Program-made: the position numbers and the translations under genes | Notes under the pieces: generated by a model | Seen by the model: only the letters and a program-made list of their open reading frames with translations | The model's database searches: none | What the model was told of the DNA's origin: nothing | Source: Thiotrichaceae bacterium | GTDB lineage: Bacteria; Pseudomonadota; Gammaproteobacteria; Beggiatoales; Beggiatoaceae | Length of the DNA: 42,999 nucleotides | NCBI GenBank assembly: GCA_026991885.1 | Contig: JALXAQ010000201.1 | Location: 1 to 42,999 of the forward strand | Reading direction: 5' to 3' | Shown: positions 1-7,433 of the stretch, piece after piece | Layout of the letters: every line of letters starts with the position of its first letter | How positions within the stretch are numbered: the stretch's first letter is position 1

Positions 1-8
1 TTTTTAGT

Positions 9-65
9 AGGGATAAGTCAAAACCCTTTAGCCTTACTTAACAAAATCGGTTTTGATTTATCCCT
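9..65. repeat. R1 palindromic repeat
   Basis: Imperfect inverted repeat with arms AGGGATAAGTCAAAACC and GGTTTTGATTTATCCCT, followed by the usual R1 tail 'ctgctaataactaatccctg'. Other R1 copies in the window lie near 18893, 19174, 20001, 26867, 38681 and 42822. It lies upstream of the btuB promoter. Nothing else recognisable is seen between it and position 267. Confidence 0.75.
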
Positions 66-267
66 GCTAATAACTAATCCCTGTAGTTAATGTTTTGATA
101 ATAAAGGTGCGAGTCTAATAATGTAGAAGTTCAACGACAGCCAATAATAGATTTGGGCTTTGGGATTTTTTTAGCGGTTTTGAAAATCGAGACTAAAAAA
201 TATAACCTTTAATGATTCTAAGCAACATATTAAAACAAATTTAATAAAACATTGGTATGCTGAAAAC

Positions 268-296
268 TTGCTCTCAATCTGAAATTAAGGTATATT
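268..296 (+). promoter_or_regulatory. sigma70-like promoter of the cobalamin operon
   Basis: A -35-like TTGCTC (268-273) and a -10 TATATT (291-296) are separated by 17 bases. The predicted start near 303 falls just upstream of the B12 riboswitch, so the leader would carry the whole aptamer. This is a consensus match by eye only. Confidence 0.5.
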
Positions 297-310
297 ATTT
301 TTGTTTTTTA

Positions 311-490
311 GCATCAGGTGTCTCTGCCCAAGAGATTAAACGGGAAGACGGTTCAAAGCCGACACTGCCCCCGCAACGGTAGATGAGTGTAAAAACGATA
401 TATTTATTTAGCCACTGAGCCTTAAAACTTGGGAAGGTCATATCGTTTTTTGGAGAGTTATCCTACTCATAAGTCCGGAGACCGGCCTGA
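311..490 (+). promoter_or_regulatory. cobalamin (B12) riboswitch
   Basis: The conserved B12 aptamer blocks occur in order: CAGGTG, AAACGGGAA, GGTTCAAAGCCGACACTGCC, the B12 box CCCGCAACGGTA, then GCCACTGAG, TGGGAAGG and the closing AAGTCCGGAGACCGGCC. A variable arm pairs AAAACGATAT (about 391) with ATATCGTTTT (about 441). The aptamer sits directly upstream of btuB, its classic target, and would lower expression when adenosylcobalamin is plentiful. Just downstream, TACATGC (511-517) and GCATGTA (524-530) form a hairpin immediately before the btuB ribosome binding site, possibly part of the expression platform (inference). Confidence 0.93.
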
Positions 491-548
491 AATACACAAT
501 CAATAATTACTACATGCGGGTGTGCATGTATGGAGAAATAAATCAATA

Positions 549-2363
549 ATGCAATGCCGTTTTTTAACAACCATGGCAACAGTCCCCCTGTTTGCCTTTC
601 CTACCTTATCGTCTGCCGATACGACATTACCGACAGTCGTCGTGACTGCTGAACGTGTTGCACAAACCGCCGATGAATCTTTGGCATCAATAACCATCAT
701 TGATCGTCAACAAATCAACCAAAGCCAAGCCCAGTCGCTACCCGAATTATTACGTGGCGTACCCGGATTATCGCTCTCAAATAACGGTGGATTTGGTAAA
801 ACGACTTCACTATTTTTACGTGGCACAGAATCTGATCATGTCTTGGTATTAATTGATGGGATTAAAGTAGGCAGTGCCACGCTGGGTACCACCGCTTTTC
901 AAGATATCCCAATCACCCAGATTGAACGGATTGAAATTGTACGTGGTCCACGTTCTAGTTTATATGGCTCCGAAGCCATTGGTGGCGTGATCCAAATATT
1001 TACCCGCAAAGGTGATGGGAAACTCAAACCTAACTTTAGCGTGGGCGCGGGTAGTGATAACACTTATCAAGCGACGCTTGGCATTTCGGGCGGGAGCAAT
1101 CAATCTTGGTTTAGTGCCAACCTGAGTGGGATGGATACCGAAGGTTTTAATAGTTGTACGGGTGAACCCAATGTGGGCGGTTGTTTTACAGACGAACCTG
1201 ATGATGATGCTTATCAAAATTTATCGGGACAACTACGTGCGGGTTATCGTTTTACTAATCACGCTGAAATTGACATACATTGGCTACGCAGCGAAGGCGA
1301 AAGCGATTTTGATGGGAGTTTTCAAAACCAAAGTGAATCCATGCAACAAGTTTTAGGGGCCGGTTTCCGTTTGTTGCCGACCGATAATTGGACACTCTCA
1401 CTGAAAGCCGGACGTAGCTGGGATGAATCAGACAATTTTAAGGATGGGGTTTTTAGCACACGGTTTGAGACGCAACGGGATAGTGTTTGGTTACAAAATG
1501 ATGTGGCAGTAGGCGAAAACCATTTACTGGTATTAGGCATTGACTACCAAAATGATAAAGTAAGCGGGACAACCCTTTATCCAGTGACTTCCCGTGATAA
1601 TAAAGGCGTGTTTGGGCAATATTTAGGCGACTTTGTTCAGCAAAATGTACAAGTCAGTCTCCGCAGTGACGATAATGCTCAATTTGGCAAGCACACGACT
1701 GGCAGTTTCGCTTGGGGATATACTTTTGATAACAAGTTACGATTCACCGCCAGCTATGGTACAGCGTTCAAAGCCCCTACTTTCAATGAATTGTATTTTC
1801 CTAATTTTGGTAATCCCAATCTGAATCCTGAAAAATCTCAAAGCGTTGAAATTGGACTGAGTGCAACGACAAGTTGGGGACGCTGGGCAATCAATAGTTA
1901 TCAAACTGATATTGACAATCTCATTGCTTATGATGCCAGTCTTTTTGCACCGGGGAATATTAATTCGTCTCGGATTCGTGGCTTAGAAGCCATTTTAGAG
2001 ACGCGCTTGGCTCAATGGGATATAAGTGCTAACCTGACTTTACTTGATCCAAGTAATCAAGATAATGACAAAGTATTGCCGCGTCGTGCTAAAAAAGCCT
2101 TGTATATTAGCTTAGATCGTCAGCTTAACCCATTCAGTGTTGGTACAAGCTTACAGGCTGTTGGAAAACGTTATGATGATGCCGCTAATAGGCGCGAATT
2201 GGATGCTTACATAACAATGGATTTACGTGCCGGTTATCAAATAACTAAAGCTTGGCAAGTGCAAGCACGTATCAGCAATTTATTTGATAAAGATTATGAA
2301 ACGGCGGCTTTCTATAACCAAGCTGGACGCGATTTTTTTATCACATTGCATTATCAACCTTAA
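549..2363 (+). CDS. btuB: TonB-dependent vitamin B12 outer-membrane receptor BtuB
   Basis: Energised import of cobalamins across the outer membrane. With the ATG at 549 the protein has 604 residues. A signal peptide spans about residues 1-23 (MQCRFLTTM..., cut after SSA), and a TonB box LPTVVVTA follows at 27-34. The plug domain carries LLRGVPGLSL, LFLRGTESDHVLVLIDG and IEIVRGPRSSLYGSEAIGG. A beta-barrel follows, ending FFITLHYQP as BtuB-type barrels do. An in-frame GTG at 522 would extend the frame but lies inside the leader hairpin, and the extension breaks the signal peptide; GGAG at 532-535 serves the ATG. Controlled by the upstream B12 riboswitch; first gene of the cobalamin operon. Confidence 0.93.
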   Translation: MQCRFLTTMATVPLFAFPTLSSADTTLPTVVVTAERVAQTADESLASITIIDRQQINQSQAQSLPELLRGVPGLSLSNNGGFGKTTSLFLRGTESDHVLVLIDGIKVGSATLGTTAFQDIPITQIERIEIVRGPRSSLYGSEAIGGVIQIFTRKGDGKLKPNFSVGAGSDNTYQATLGISGGSNQSWFSANLSGMDTEGFNSCTGEPNVGGCFTDEPDDDAYQNLSGQLRAGYRFTNHAEIDIHWLRSEGESDFDGSFQNQSESMQQVLGAGFRLLPTDNWTLSLKAGRSWDESDNFKDGVFSTRFETQRDSVWLQNDVAVGENHLLVLGIDYQNDKVSGTTLYPVTSRDNKGVFGQYLGDFVQQNVQVSLRSDDNAQFGKHTTGSFAWGYTFDNKLRFTASYGTAFKAPTFNELYFPNFGNPNLNPEKSQSVEIGLSATTSWGRWAINSYQTDIDNLIAYDASLFAPGNINSSRIRGLEAILETRLAQWDISANLTLLDPSNQDNDKVLPRRAKKALYISLDRQLNPFSVGTSLQAVGKRYDDAANRRELDAYITMDLRAGYQITKAWQVQARISNLFDKDYETAAFYNQAGRDFFITLHYQP

Positions 2364-2381
2364 TAAAGGAGACTTGACTTT

Positions 2382-2951
2382 ATGTCTTTATCACCTCGTA
2401 TGCAACTTATTATTGGAATCGTATTGGCGACTTTATTGGTGCTGACACGCAGTCAGCATTTTGCTGATTTACATCATTTGCCCGGCGCAAGTTGGGCGGT
2501 GTTTTTTTTAGCGGGTGTTTATATACAATCTCGTTGGGGATTGGCGGCATTTTTTGGCATTGCTTTTTCACTTGATTTCTCAGTATATATGAGTGGCGTG
2601 AATATCTCTTGTTTCACACCGGCTTATGGCATGTTATTACCAGCTTATGCCTCATTATGGATGGCAGGACGTTGGTATGCCAAACAACATGATTTGACTT
2701 TCAGTCATTTATTATTGTTAGGTGGAGCGGTACTCGTGGGCACATTCAGTTGTGAATTATTTTCCAGTGGTGGTTTTTACCTTTTTTCTGGTAAATTTGA
2801 GCCTAGCTTCAGTGAATTTGCAGGCCGTTTGGTCCAATATTATCCGTCTTATCTGGGTAGCACGGCTTTATATGTGACAGTAGCGGCAATGATACATTCC
2901 ATTATTGCTGGGGTACAACGCCTGAATGGGTGGGAATTGAAGGCGCATTAA
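2382..2951 (+). CDS. BtuM-like stand-alone cobalamin transporter (ECF S-component type), putative
   Basis: An integral membrane protein of 189 residues with about six hydrophobic helices, 18 bases behind btuB, with AAAGGAG before its ATG. Its place right after btuB under a B12 riboswitch points to inner-membrane cobalamin uptake. Asp65, Cys77 and Tyr82 in FSLDFS...NISCFTPAY, together with Arg149, resemble the substrate-contacting residues of the BtuM family. BtuM proteins are solitary S-components reported to ligate the cobalt of B12 through a conserved cysteine. The alignment is from memory, so the family call is moderate; the alternative is another B12-associated membrane family (BtuN-like). 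Fragments of this gene recur downstream at 3639-3669 and 3961-4007. Confidence 0.6.
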   Translation: MSLSPRMQLIIGIVLATLLVLTRSQHFADLHHLPGASWAVFFLAGVYIQSRWGLAAFFGIAFSLDFSVYMSGVNISCFTPAYGMLLPAYASLWMAGRWYAKQHDLTFSHLLLLGGAVLVGTFSCELFSSGGFYLFSGKFEPSFSEFAGRLVQYYPSYLGSTALYVTVAAMIHSIIAGVQRLNGWELKAH

Positions 2952-2972
2952 TTTTAATAGAAAACCTTAATT

Positions 2973-3070
2973 GTCTGAATCAGAATTTGCATAATTTTAG
3001 AATTTTCAGAATAAAACATTTTTATCTCTTATGTTTATTCTGTCAATTTTATGCAAATTCTGATTCAGAC
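2973..3070. repeat. R6 inverted-repeat element (full copy, MITE-like)
   Basis: Perfect 22-base terminal inverted repeats: GTCTGAATCAGAATTTGCAT plus AA (2973-2994) against its reverse complement at 3049-3070. A second inner pairing joins CAGAATAAAACAT with ATGTTTATTCTG. The whole 98-base unit folds into one long hairpin. Half-copies occur at 18990-19039 and 38260-38306. It lies 21 bases after the btuM-like stop. Confidence 0.8.
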
Positions 3071-3139
3071 TTAATAGAAGCTGGTATCCATAACAAATTA
3101 TTATTGAATAACTGTTGTTAAATAACTGAGCTTGTGGCT

Positions 3140-3610
3140 ATGAAAATAATTGCGATATTTTTATTAATATTAATGAATACATCATTCGCAAATGACGATC
3201 CATTAATTTTGACGCTTAATTCAATACAATTTATTAATGAGGTGGGCAATCAAGGAAACGAGTGGGAATTTAGATTTAAAATCAATGGAAAAGATGTTTG
3301 GCATAATTTCTCTAAGTTTAAAAATAAATCTGAATATAGAGATATTAATATTAATTATTCAATCAACCTTTCAAAATTTGTTGAATTAAATCATAGAATG
3401 ATTGAATTAGAATTTCAAGCAATCGATCACGACCCATCATATGATGATAACAGTTCTGCGAAGAAAATAATAAATTTAGCAAAAGTAGTTAATTTGAATA
3501 CATATAAAAACGTTGTGATACCATTGACCGTCTCAGAGAGTAATGGTCCTTATGCTGGTTCATCAATAACATGGCAATTAACTATGACGTTAAGTAGATT
3601 CAAGTTTTAA
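3140..3610 (+). CDS. secreted hypothetical protein
   Basis: About 156 residues from the ATG at 3140; an in-frame GTG lies two codons upstream, and no strong ribosome binding site is visible for either. It starts with a clear signal peptide (MKIIAIFLLILMNTSFA), so it is exported. The mature part is polar, rich in Asn and Lys, and alternates short hydrophobic stretches, suggesting a small beta-rich fold. I do not recognise a family. Codon use is much more AT-rich than in btuB or cobO, which suggests foreign origin. It lies in the cargo block between the btuM-like gene and cobO, bounded on the right by a copy of the btuM-like 3' end. Confidence 0.55.
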   Translation: MKIIAIFLLILMNTSFANDDPLILTLNSIQFINEVGNQGNEWEFRFKINGKDVWHNFSKFKNKSEYRDININYSINLSKFVELNHRMIELEFQAIDHDPSYDDNSSAKKIINLAKVVNLNTYKNVVIPLTVSESNGPYAGSSITWQLTMTLSRFKF

Positions 3611-3638
3611 ACCCCTGTTAAACGGTTTTAAAACACTC

Positions 3639-3669
3639 GCTGAATGGGTGGCAATTGAAGGCGCATTAA
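3639..3669 (+). pseudogene. duplicated 3' end of the btuM-like gene
   Basis: These 31 bases match the last 31 bases of the btuM-like gene (2921-2951), stop codon included, with two mismatches (shared core TGAATGGGTGG). No other part of the gene precedes it here. It marks the right edge of the block holding the secreted protein gene. Confidence 0.75.
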
Positions 3670-3699
3670 GCTCCCACGCTCTTATACACAAGTCATTTA

Positions 3700-3722
3700 G
3701 GAGTCCAAAATAAATTTTGGAC
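3700..3722 (+). repeat. R3 hairpin repeat
   Basis: GGAGTCCAAAATAAATTTTG followed by GAC: a near-perfect palindrome of the R3 family. It lies about 40 bases upstream of the small ORF at 3764, with the GGAGTCC arm first in the direction of transcription. Confidence 0.7.
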
Positions 3723-3763
3723 AAGGGACAAGTCTAATTATTACAAATAATGGAAGGGTTTTT

Positions 3764-3955
3764 ATGAATAGTCTTATGAGACAAGTCAAGAATTTATATC
3801 AATTGACTTCTCAAAAATGGTTACAAGTTGGGGATAGGACATTGTTTGAGAATATTGCTCCCGTTAGAGTAGAAAAAAACTCTCCACTCGCTTCTGATAT
3901 AATCAAAGAGCAAAGAAAGTGTACTGATATAGCAGCAATAAGCCACCGTCATTGA
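3764..3955 (+). CDS. small hypothetical ORF
   Basis: A 63-residue frame starting MNSLMRQVKNLYQL, preceded by a reasonable ribosome binding site (GGAAGGG, about 8 bases before the ATG). I recognise no family and see no membrane segment. It ends just before a btuM-like gene fragment (3961), so it may be a residue of a longer gene rather than an intact one. Confidence 0.3.
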   Translation: MNSLMRQVKNLYQLTSQKWLQVGDRTLFENIAPVRVEKNSPLASDIIKEQRKCTDIAAISHRH

Positions 3956-3960
3956 TTTAT

Positions 3961-4007
3961 TCTCGTTGGGGATTGGCTGCATTTTTCAGCATTACTTTTT
4001 TACTTGG
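3961..4007 (+). pseudogene. internal fragment of the btuM-like gene
   Basis: About 42 of 47 bases match 2529-2575 of the btuM-like gene (TCTCGTTGGGGATTGGC then CATTTTT). It is not attached to any start codon. Together with 3639-3669 it shows that an extra copy of that gene once lay here and was broken up. Confidence 0.65.
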
Positions 4008-4027
4008 TACAAATAGAGGAGGTCAAT

Positions 4028-4165
4028 ATGCGTGCCGAATATGATTTTAGAGATGGAGTGCGTGGCAAGCATTACAAAGCCATGCAGGCTGGTTATACTA
4101 TCACTATTCACAAAACAGATGGCACAACGATTACTAAGGATGTGATACCAAAACAAATCCGGTAA
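4028..4165 (+). CDS. short antitoxin-like protein, probably internally deleted
   Basis: A 45-residue frame with a strong ribosome binding site (GAGGAGG, 5 bases before the ATG). It begins MRAEYDFRDGVRGKHYK and continues with QAGYTITIHKTDGTT. This start is typical of a roughly 70-residue family of small proteins found beside toxin genes in cyanobacteria and sulfur bacteria (recognition from memory). The usual middle section is absent and the chain jumps to VIPKQIR, like the family's C-terminal end, so an in-frame deletion is likely. No toxin partner lies next to it; the next gene is cobO. Confidence 0.5.
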   Translation: MRAEYDFRDGVRGKHYKAMQAGYTITIHKTDGTTITKDVIPKQIR

Positions 4166-4219
4166 TCATGCAGATGTGATGAAATAACTCATTGGCTGGA
4201 CGACTATGGTTTTATTGTG

Positions 4220-4822
4220 ATGAATGAAGAAAAACAACGCCATCGTCGGCGTATGCAACGACATAAAACGGTAGTTGATGCTGCCGTTGCGCGTGCCACT
4301 GAAGATCGTGGCATCATTATAGTCCTGACTGGTAATGGCAAAGGCAAATCAAGTTCCGGCTTTGGCATGGTTGCCCGTGCCTTGGGACATGGATTTAAAA
4401 TTGGAATAGTGCAATTTATCAAAGGCAGTTTTAGCACCGGAGAAGAAACTTTTTTTCGCCGCTTTCCCGAAGAAGTGCAATACCATGTCATGGGCACCGG
4501 ATTTACTTGGGAAACGCAAGATAAAGACAAAGATATTGCTGCCGCAGAAGTGACATGGACACAAGCAGAAACTTTATTAAATGATCCTGATATTGCATTG
4601 GTACTATTAGATGAACTGAATATTGTCCTGAAACTCCGTTATTTACCGATTGAGCGAGTATTGGAAACCCTCGCCAAACGTCCACCACAACAACATGTTG
4701 TTATTACTGGACGGGCTGCACCACAAGCCTTGATTGATGTCGCCGATACTGTCACTGAAATGAACGTGGTAAAACATGCTTTTCAGGCGGGTATTAAAGC
4801 ACAAAAGGGTATTGAGCTTTGA
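4220..4822 (+). CDS. cobO: cob(I)yrinic acid a,c-diamide adenosyltransferase
   Basis: Transfers the 5'-deoxyadenosyl group of ATP to cob(I)alamin or corrinoid precursors, in the cytoplasm. It has 200 residues, normal for the BtuR/CobA/CobO family. The N-terminus is basic, followed by the P-loop TGNGKGKSSSGFG (about 37-49), then VQFIKGSF, the ALVLLDELNIVLK strand and VVITGRAAP, all family signatures. The ATG at 4220 is preceded by an in-frame GTG at 4217, which is equally possible; no clear ribosome binding site is visible. The original next gene, cbiB, appears to have started inside its stop codon region (TTGA at 4819), as the truncated copy there shows. Confidence 0.93.
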   Translation: MNEEKQRHRRRMQRHKTVVDAAVARATEDRGIIIVLTGNGKGKSSSGFGMVARALGHGFKIGIVQFIKGSFSTGEETFFRRFPEEVQYHVMGTGFTWETQDKDKDIAAAEVTWTQAETLLNDPDIALVLLDELNIVLKLRYLPIERVLETLAKRPPQQHVVITGRAAPQALIDVADTVTEMNVVKHAFQAGIKAQKGIEL

Positions 4823-4977
4823 GTACTGGATTAATTTGTATTTTGGCAGTGATACTAGATGCACTACTGGGAGAACCGCGTCGTTTTCATCCAATAGTCG
4901 GATTTGGACATTGGGCAAATTGCTTAGAACAACGCTTAAATACGGGTGAGCGATGGCGACTGATAAATCAGTCATAG
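4819..4977 (+). pseudogene. truncated 5' copy of cbiB
   Basis: Starting at a TTG that overlaps the cobO stop, an open frame of 52 codons reads LSTGLICILAVILDALLGEP and on to GERWRL, then stops at TAG 4975. Bases 4828-4958 match 5875-6005 of the intact cbiB with only about four differences. Homology stops abruptly after GATGGCGA. This is probably the ancestral cobO-cbiB junction, cut off when the block carrying the toxin-antitoxin fusion came to lie in between. Confidence 0.8.
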
Positions 4978-5063
4978 TAGTATTGAATACAACGATACGC
5001 AGTGGCGAAACGCCTACAATCGAAATAAAAAGAATTATGCACTTATCTTTCACTATAAAACTG

Positions 5064-5084
5064 TTATGATATATTCTATCATAA
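5064..5084 (+). promoter_or_regulatory. operator-like palindrome
   Basis: TTATGATA, five-base spacer TATTC, TATCATAA: a perfect 8-base inverted repeat ending 23 bases before the antitoxin-toxin fusion gene. VapB-type antitoxins usually bind such palindromes to repress their own operon, so it is a likely autoregulatory operator (inference). Confidence 0.5.
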
Positions 5085-5107
5085 GATTTATAAGCAAAGT
5101 CGATATC

Positions 5108-5704
5108 ATGTATGCAATTGAATTAGAAACCAATATTAATCAAACGGGTCAGATATGTTTACCTAAACAATACCAAGAATTTTATGGTCATCATGTTAAG
5201 CTTATTGTACTCTTAGCTAATTCTGCAACGGAAACAAGAGTTCAATCTTCTTTATTAGATGTTTTGTCAAAATTAGATAATATTGATGCACCTTTTCCAG
5301 ATATTGATGAAAACTTATTACCACTTGATAATATCAGGGTTCGGCATCCCAAAGGTACTGTTGCTCAACACATCAGACAAGTAGGGGAACATAGAATTTG
5401 TACCAGTATTATTGTCGCCTGTGAGTTACGTTTTGGTGTTGCCAAAAGTGGTTCATCAAAATTGGCTAAACAACTATCTCAGATTTTGGAGCAATTAGCT
5501 ATATTACCATTAGTACAGCCAGTAGAAGATCATTATGCACAAATTCGTAACCATCTGGAACGTTTAGGTACGCCTATTGGCCCAAATGATTTACTGATTG
5601 CAGCACATGCACAGTTATTGGGTTTAACCATTGTCACCGCCAATGTGAACGAATTTTCCCGCGTTCCTAATTTAATGCTAGAAAATTGGTTGCAAGCAAA
5701 TTAA
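5108..5704 (+). CDS. in-frame VapB antitoxin-VapC toxin fusion (toxin N-terminus missing)
   Basis: A 198-residue chain from the ATG at 5108. Residues 1-78 look like a VapB antitoxin: an AbrB-like DNA-binding segment (MYAIELETNINQTGQICLPK) then an acidic tail. Residues 79-198 are the body of a PIN-domain VapC ribonuclease: RHPKG, SIIVACELRFG (Glu106), IGPNDLLIAAHAQ (Asp161) and IVTANVNEFSRVP. Intact VapC starts with a strand carrying the first catalytic Asp (MxLLDTN); that segment is absent and the antitoxin tail runs straight in at LLPLDNIRV. A deletion has apparently joined the two genes, and the product is probably not an active nuclease. It lies in the cargo block between the truncated and the intact cbiB. 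Confidence 0.75.
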   Translation: MYAIELETNINQTGQICLPKQYQEFYGHHVKLIVLLANSATETRVQSSLLDVLSKLDNIDAPFPDIDENLLPLDNIRVRHPKGTVAQHIRQVGEHRICTSIIVACELRFGVAKSGSSKLAKQLSQILEQLAILPLVQPVEDHYAQIRNHLERLGTPIGPNDLLIAAHAQLLGLTIVTANVNEFSRVPNLMLENWLQAN

Positions 5705-5766
5705 TACAACATGACTTTCGGGTATTTCTAATAGTGTTGCATTGAGATGAGAATACGAGTATAGCA

Positions 5767-5832
5767 AGCGTAGGGTACGTCCTACGCACCATCGAGCGAC
5801 ATCAAGACTGTGCGTGGGACGCACACTACGCT
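5767..5832. repeat. R4 inverted repeat pair
   Basis: AGCGTAGGGTACGTCCTACG (5767 on) faces TGCGTGGGACGCACACTACG plus CT (ending 5832). Each arm is itself a palindromic R4 unit. Related copies lie at 19971-19998, 20095-20121 and 42879-42901. It sits just upstream of the intact cbiB. Confidence 0.65.
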
Positions 5833-5867
5833 CACTAAAGGCACTTTGAATCATGCAATGTTTTTTT

Positions 5868-6752
5868 ATGACTACCGGATTAATTTGTATTTTGGCAGTG
5901 ATACTAGATGCACTACTGGGAGAACCGCGTCGTTTTCATCCATTAATCGGTTTTGGGCATTGGGCAAATTGCTTAGAACAACGCTTAAATACGGGTGAGC
6001 GATGGCGAGGGATACTGGCAGTCATATTGGCGGTATTACCTTTTATATTATTTGCATGGTTACTGTCTGAAACTTGGATTATCGCCGTCGTGTTACTATA
6101 TTTTGCCATTGCTCCGCGTAGTTTGTCTGAACATGCGTGGGCAGTGCAAACAGCCCTAAGACAAAATGATTTAGAACAAGCGCGACAAAAAGTCAGTCTT
6201 ATCGTGAGCCGTGATACTAACAACTTAGATGCCCAAGGCGTGACACGCGCCACGATTGAATCCGTATTAGAAAATGGCAACGATGCGATTTTTGCGGCCA
6301 TATTCTGGTATTTGCTAGCCGGATTACCCGGATTAGTCTTATATCGCTTAGCCAACACCTTAGATGCTTTATGGGGCTATCACAATGCGCGTTTTCAGCA
6401 CTTTGGTTGGGCGGCGGCACGGCTAGACGATGCTTTGAATTTGATACCCGCCCGATTAACCGCATTAAGTTATGCTTGTGTTGGACATTTTGCCACAGCG
6501 GTACAGAGTTGCTATAAACAAGCATCCAGTTGGTACAGTCCAAATGCTGGACCCGTCATGGCAGCCGGCGCTGGCGCATTGCAAGTGATTTTAGGAGACT
6601 CAGCGTATTATCACGGACAAATCAAAAACCGCCCGATTTTGGGAACTGGCAATCCACCGACTGCCAACGATATTGGACGCGCCGTTGCATTAATCCATCG
6701 TGCTTTGGTATTATGGTTGCTTATTATTATTGTGTTAGCAGCATGTTTATAA
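5868..6752 (+). CDS. cbiB: adenosylcobinamide-phosphate synthase CbiB
   Basis: Inner-membrane enzyme that amidates adenosylcobyric acid with aminopropanol or its phosphate. It has 294 residues from the ATG at 5868 (an ATG at 5853 is in frame but is not supported by the duplicate copy). Family motifs: LDALLGEPRRFHPLIGFG near the N-terminus, VSRDTNNLDAQGVTRATIES, ENGNDAIFAAIFWYLLAGLPG, NTLDALWGYHNARFQHFGWA and WYSPNAGPVMAAGAGAL. Four to five hydrophobic helices are visible, including the C-terminal one. No good ribosome binding site precedes it, as expected if it lost its native overlap with cobO when the upstream block was inserted. Confidence 0.93.
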   Translation: MTTGLICILAVILDALLGEPRRFHPLIGFGHWANCLEQRLNTGERWRGILAVILAVLPFILFAWLLSETWIIAVVLLYFAIAPRSLSEHAWAVQTALRQNDLEQARQKVSLIVSRDTNNLDAQGVTRATIESVLENGNDAIFAAIFWYLLAGLPGLVLYRLANTLDALWGYHNARFQHFGWAAARLDDALNLIPARLTALSYACVGHFATAVQSCYKQASSWYSPNAGPVMAAGAGALQVILGDSAYYHGQIKNRPILGTGNPPTANDIGRAVALIHRALVLWLLIIIVLAACL

Positions 6753-6770
6753 TTTTACTTGGGAATTATT

Positions 6771-7289
6771 ATGCCATATATACAAGAGATCACACTAATT
6801 CTTAATACGATTTCGATGCTAATCGTTGGTATATCAGCATACCTGTTAGGAAAGCAAATTTACTCACAAGATCAGTGGAATCGAAAAAAAGTTGCTGAGG
6901 AAACATTAACGCATTTTACATCTGGAAAATTCACTTCATGCTTGGACGAACTCAAGGAACAATATAATTGGAAAATTTTAACTAAAAATGGGGAAACCTA
7001 TGATGAAGTTATTAAGCGATTAGACAGCAATGACAGAAATGCGGTCGATCAACTGTTGGTAAACATATTTAGAAACCTTGAAACGGTAGGCATCAAAATG
7101 TATCATGGCATTTTAGATGAAGACCTTTCGTATGATTATTTATTCTCAGTTTTAACGAATATCGTCCCAAAATGCAAAGGTTTTTTGGCAAAAGTCCGTG
7201 AAGAAAGGAATGAACCATGTGTTTATGAAAATGCCGAACACTTTGCGAACAAATGGGCGTTAAAAAAGAAAAAAAAGACGTCGCCATAA
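6771..7289 (+). CDS. DUF4760-like membrane-anchored protein
   Basis: 172 residues from the ATG at 6771, with GGGA 7 bases upstream; the frame is open from a TTG at 6759 but the ATG is better placed. One N-terminal membrane helix (ITLILNTISMLIVGISAYLL) is followed by a charged cytoplasmic region. The pattern 'FRNLETVGIKMYHGILDEDL' resembles the DUF4760 core, in which a single helix anchors a small domain of unknown function. The C-terminus is a run of lysines. It lies 18 bases after cbiB, and its TAA overlaps the ATG of a truncated cobD copy. More AT-rich than the cob genes. Confidence 0.55.
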   Translation: MPYIQEITLILNTISMLIVGISAYLLGKQIYSQDQWNRKKVAEETLTHFTSGKFTSCLDELKEQYNWKILTKNGETYDEVIKRLDSNDRNAVDQLLVNIFRNLETVGIKMYHGILDEDLSYDYLFSVLTNIVPKCKGFLAKVREERNEPCVYENAEHFANKWALKKKKKTSP

Positions 7290-7427
7290 TGTGCTGGCCA
7301 ACTACACGCGGCGGCAACACCTTCTGCTATTAGCTAGACTTGTCAACCGGCATTAATCCAATTGGATGGCCGCTACCTTCCCTTTCTCCAAGCACTTGGG
7401 CAACCATAAAGAAATGATGGTTTAGAA
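7288..7427 (+). pseudogene. decayed 5' copy of cobD
   Basis: From ATG at 7288 the sequence tracks the start of the intact cobD (8714-8877): AACTACACGCGGCGGCAACA, then CTAGACTTGTCAACCGGCAT, then CCTTTCTCCAA and CTTGGGCAA. It has point changes, a deletion of about 11 bases after GCTATT, and frameshifts. It is clearly more diverged than the cbiB copy at 4819, so this duplication looks older. Confidence 0.75.
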
Positions 7428-7433
7428 CAAAAC

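Noticed and set aside
4643..5053. 136-codon open frame on the - strand opposite cobO and the cbiB fragment
   Set aside because: It is the antisense shadow of cobO and the duplicated cbiB start, with no ribosome binding site and no family resemblance.
4819..6010. Assembly error as the cause of the duplicated cbiB start
   Set aside because: The two copies differ at several bases and in flanking sequence, and two independent fragments of other operon genes show the same pattern, so a simple misassembly is unlikely, although long reads would settle it.
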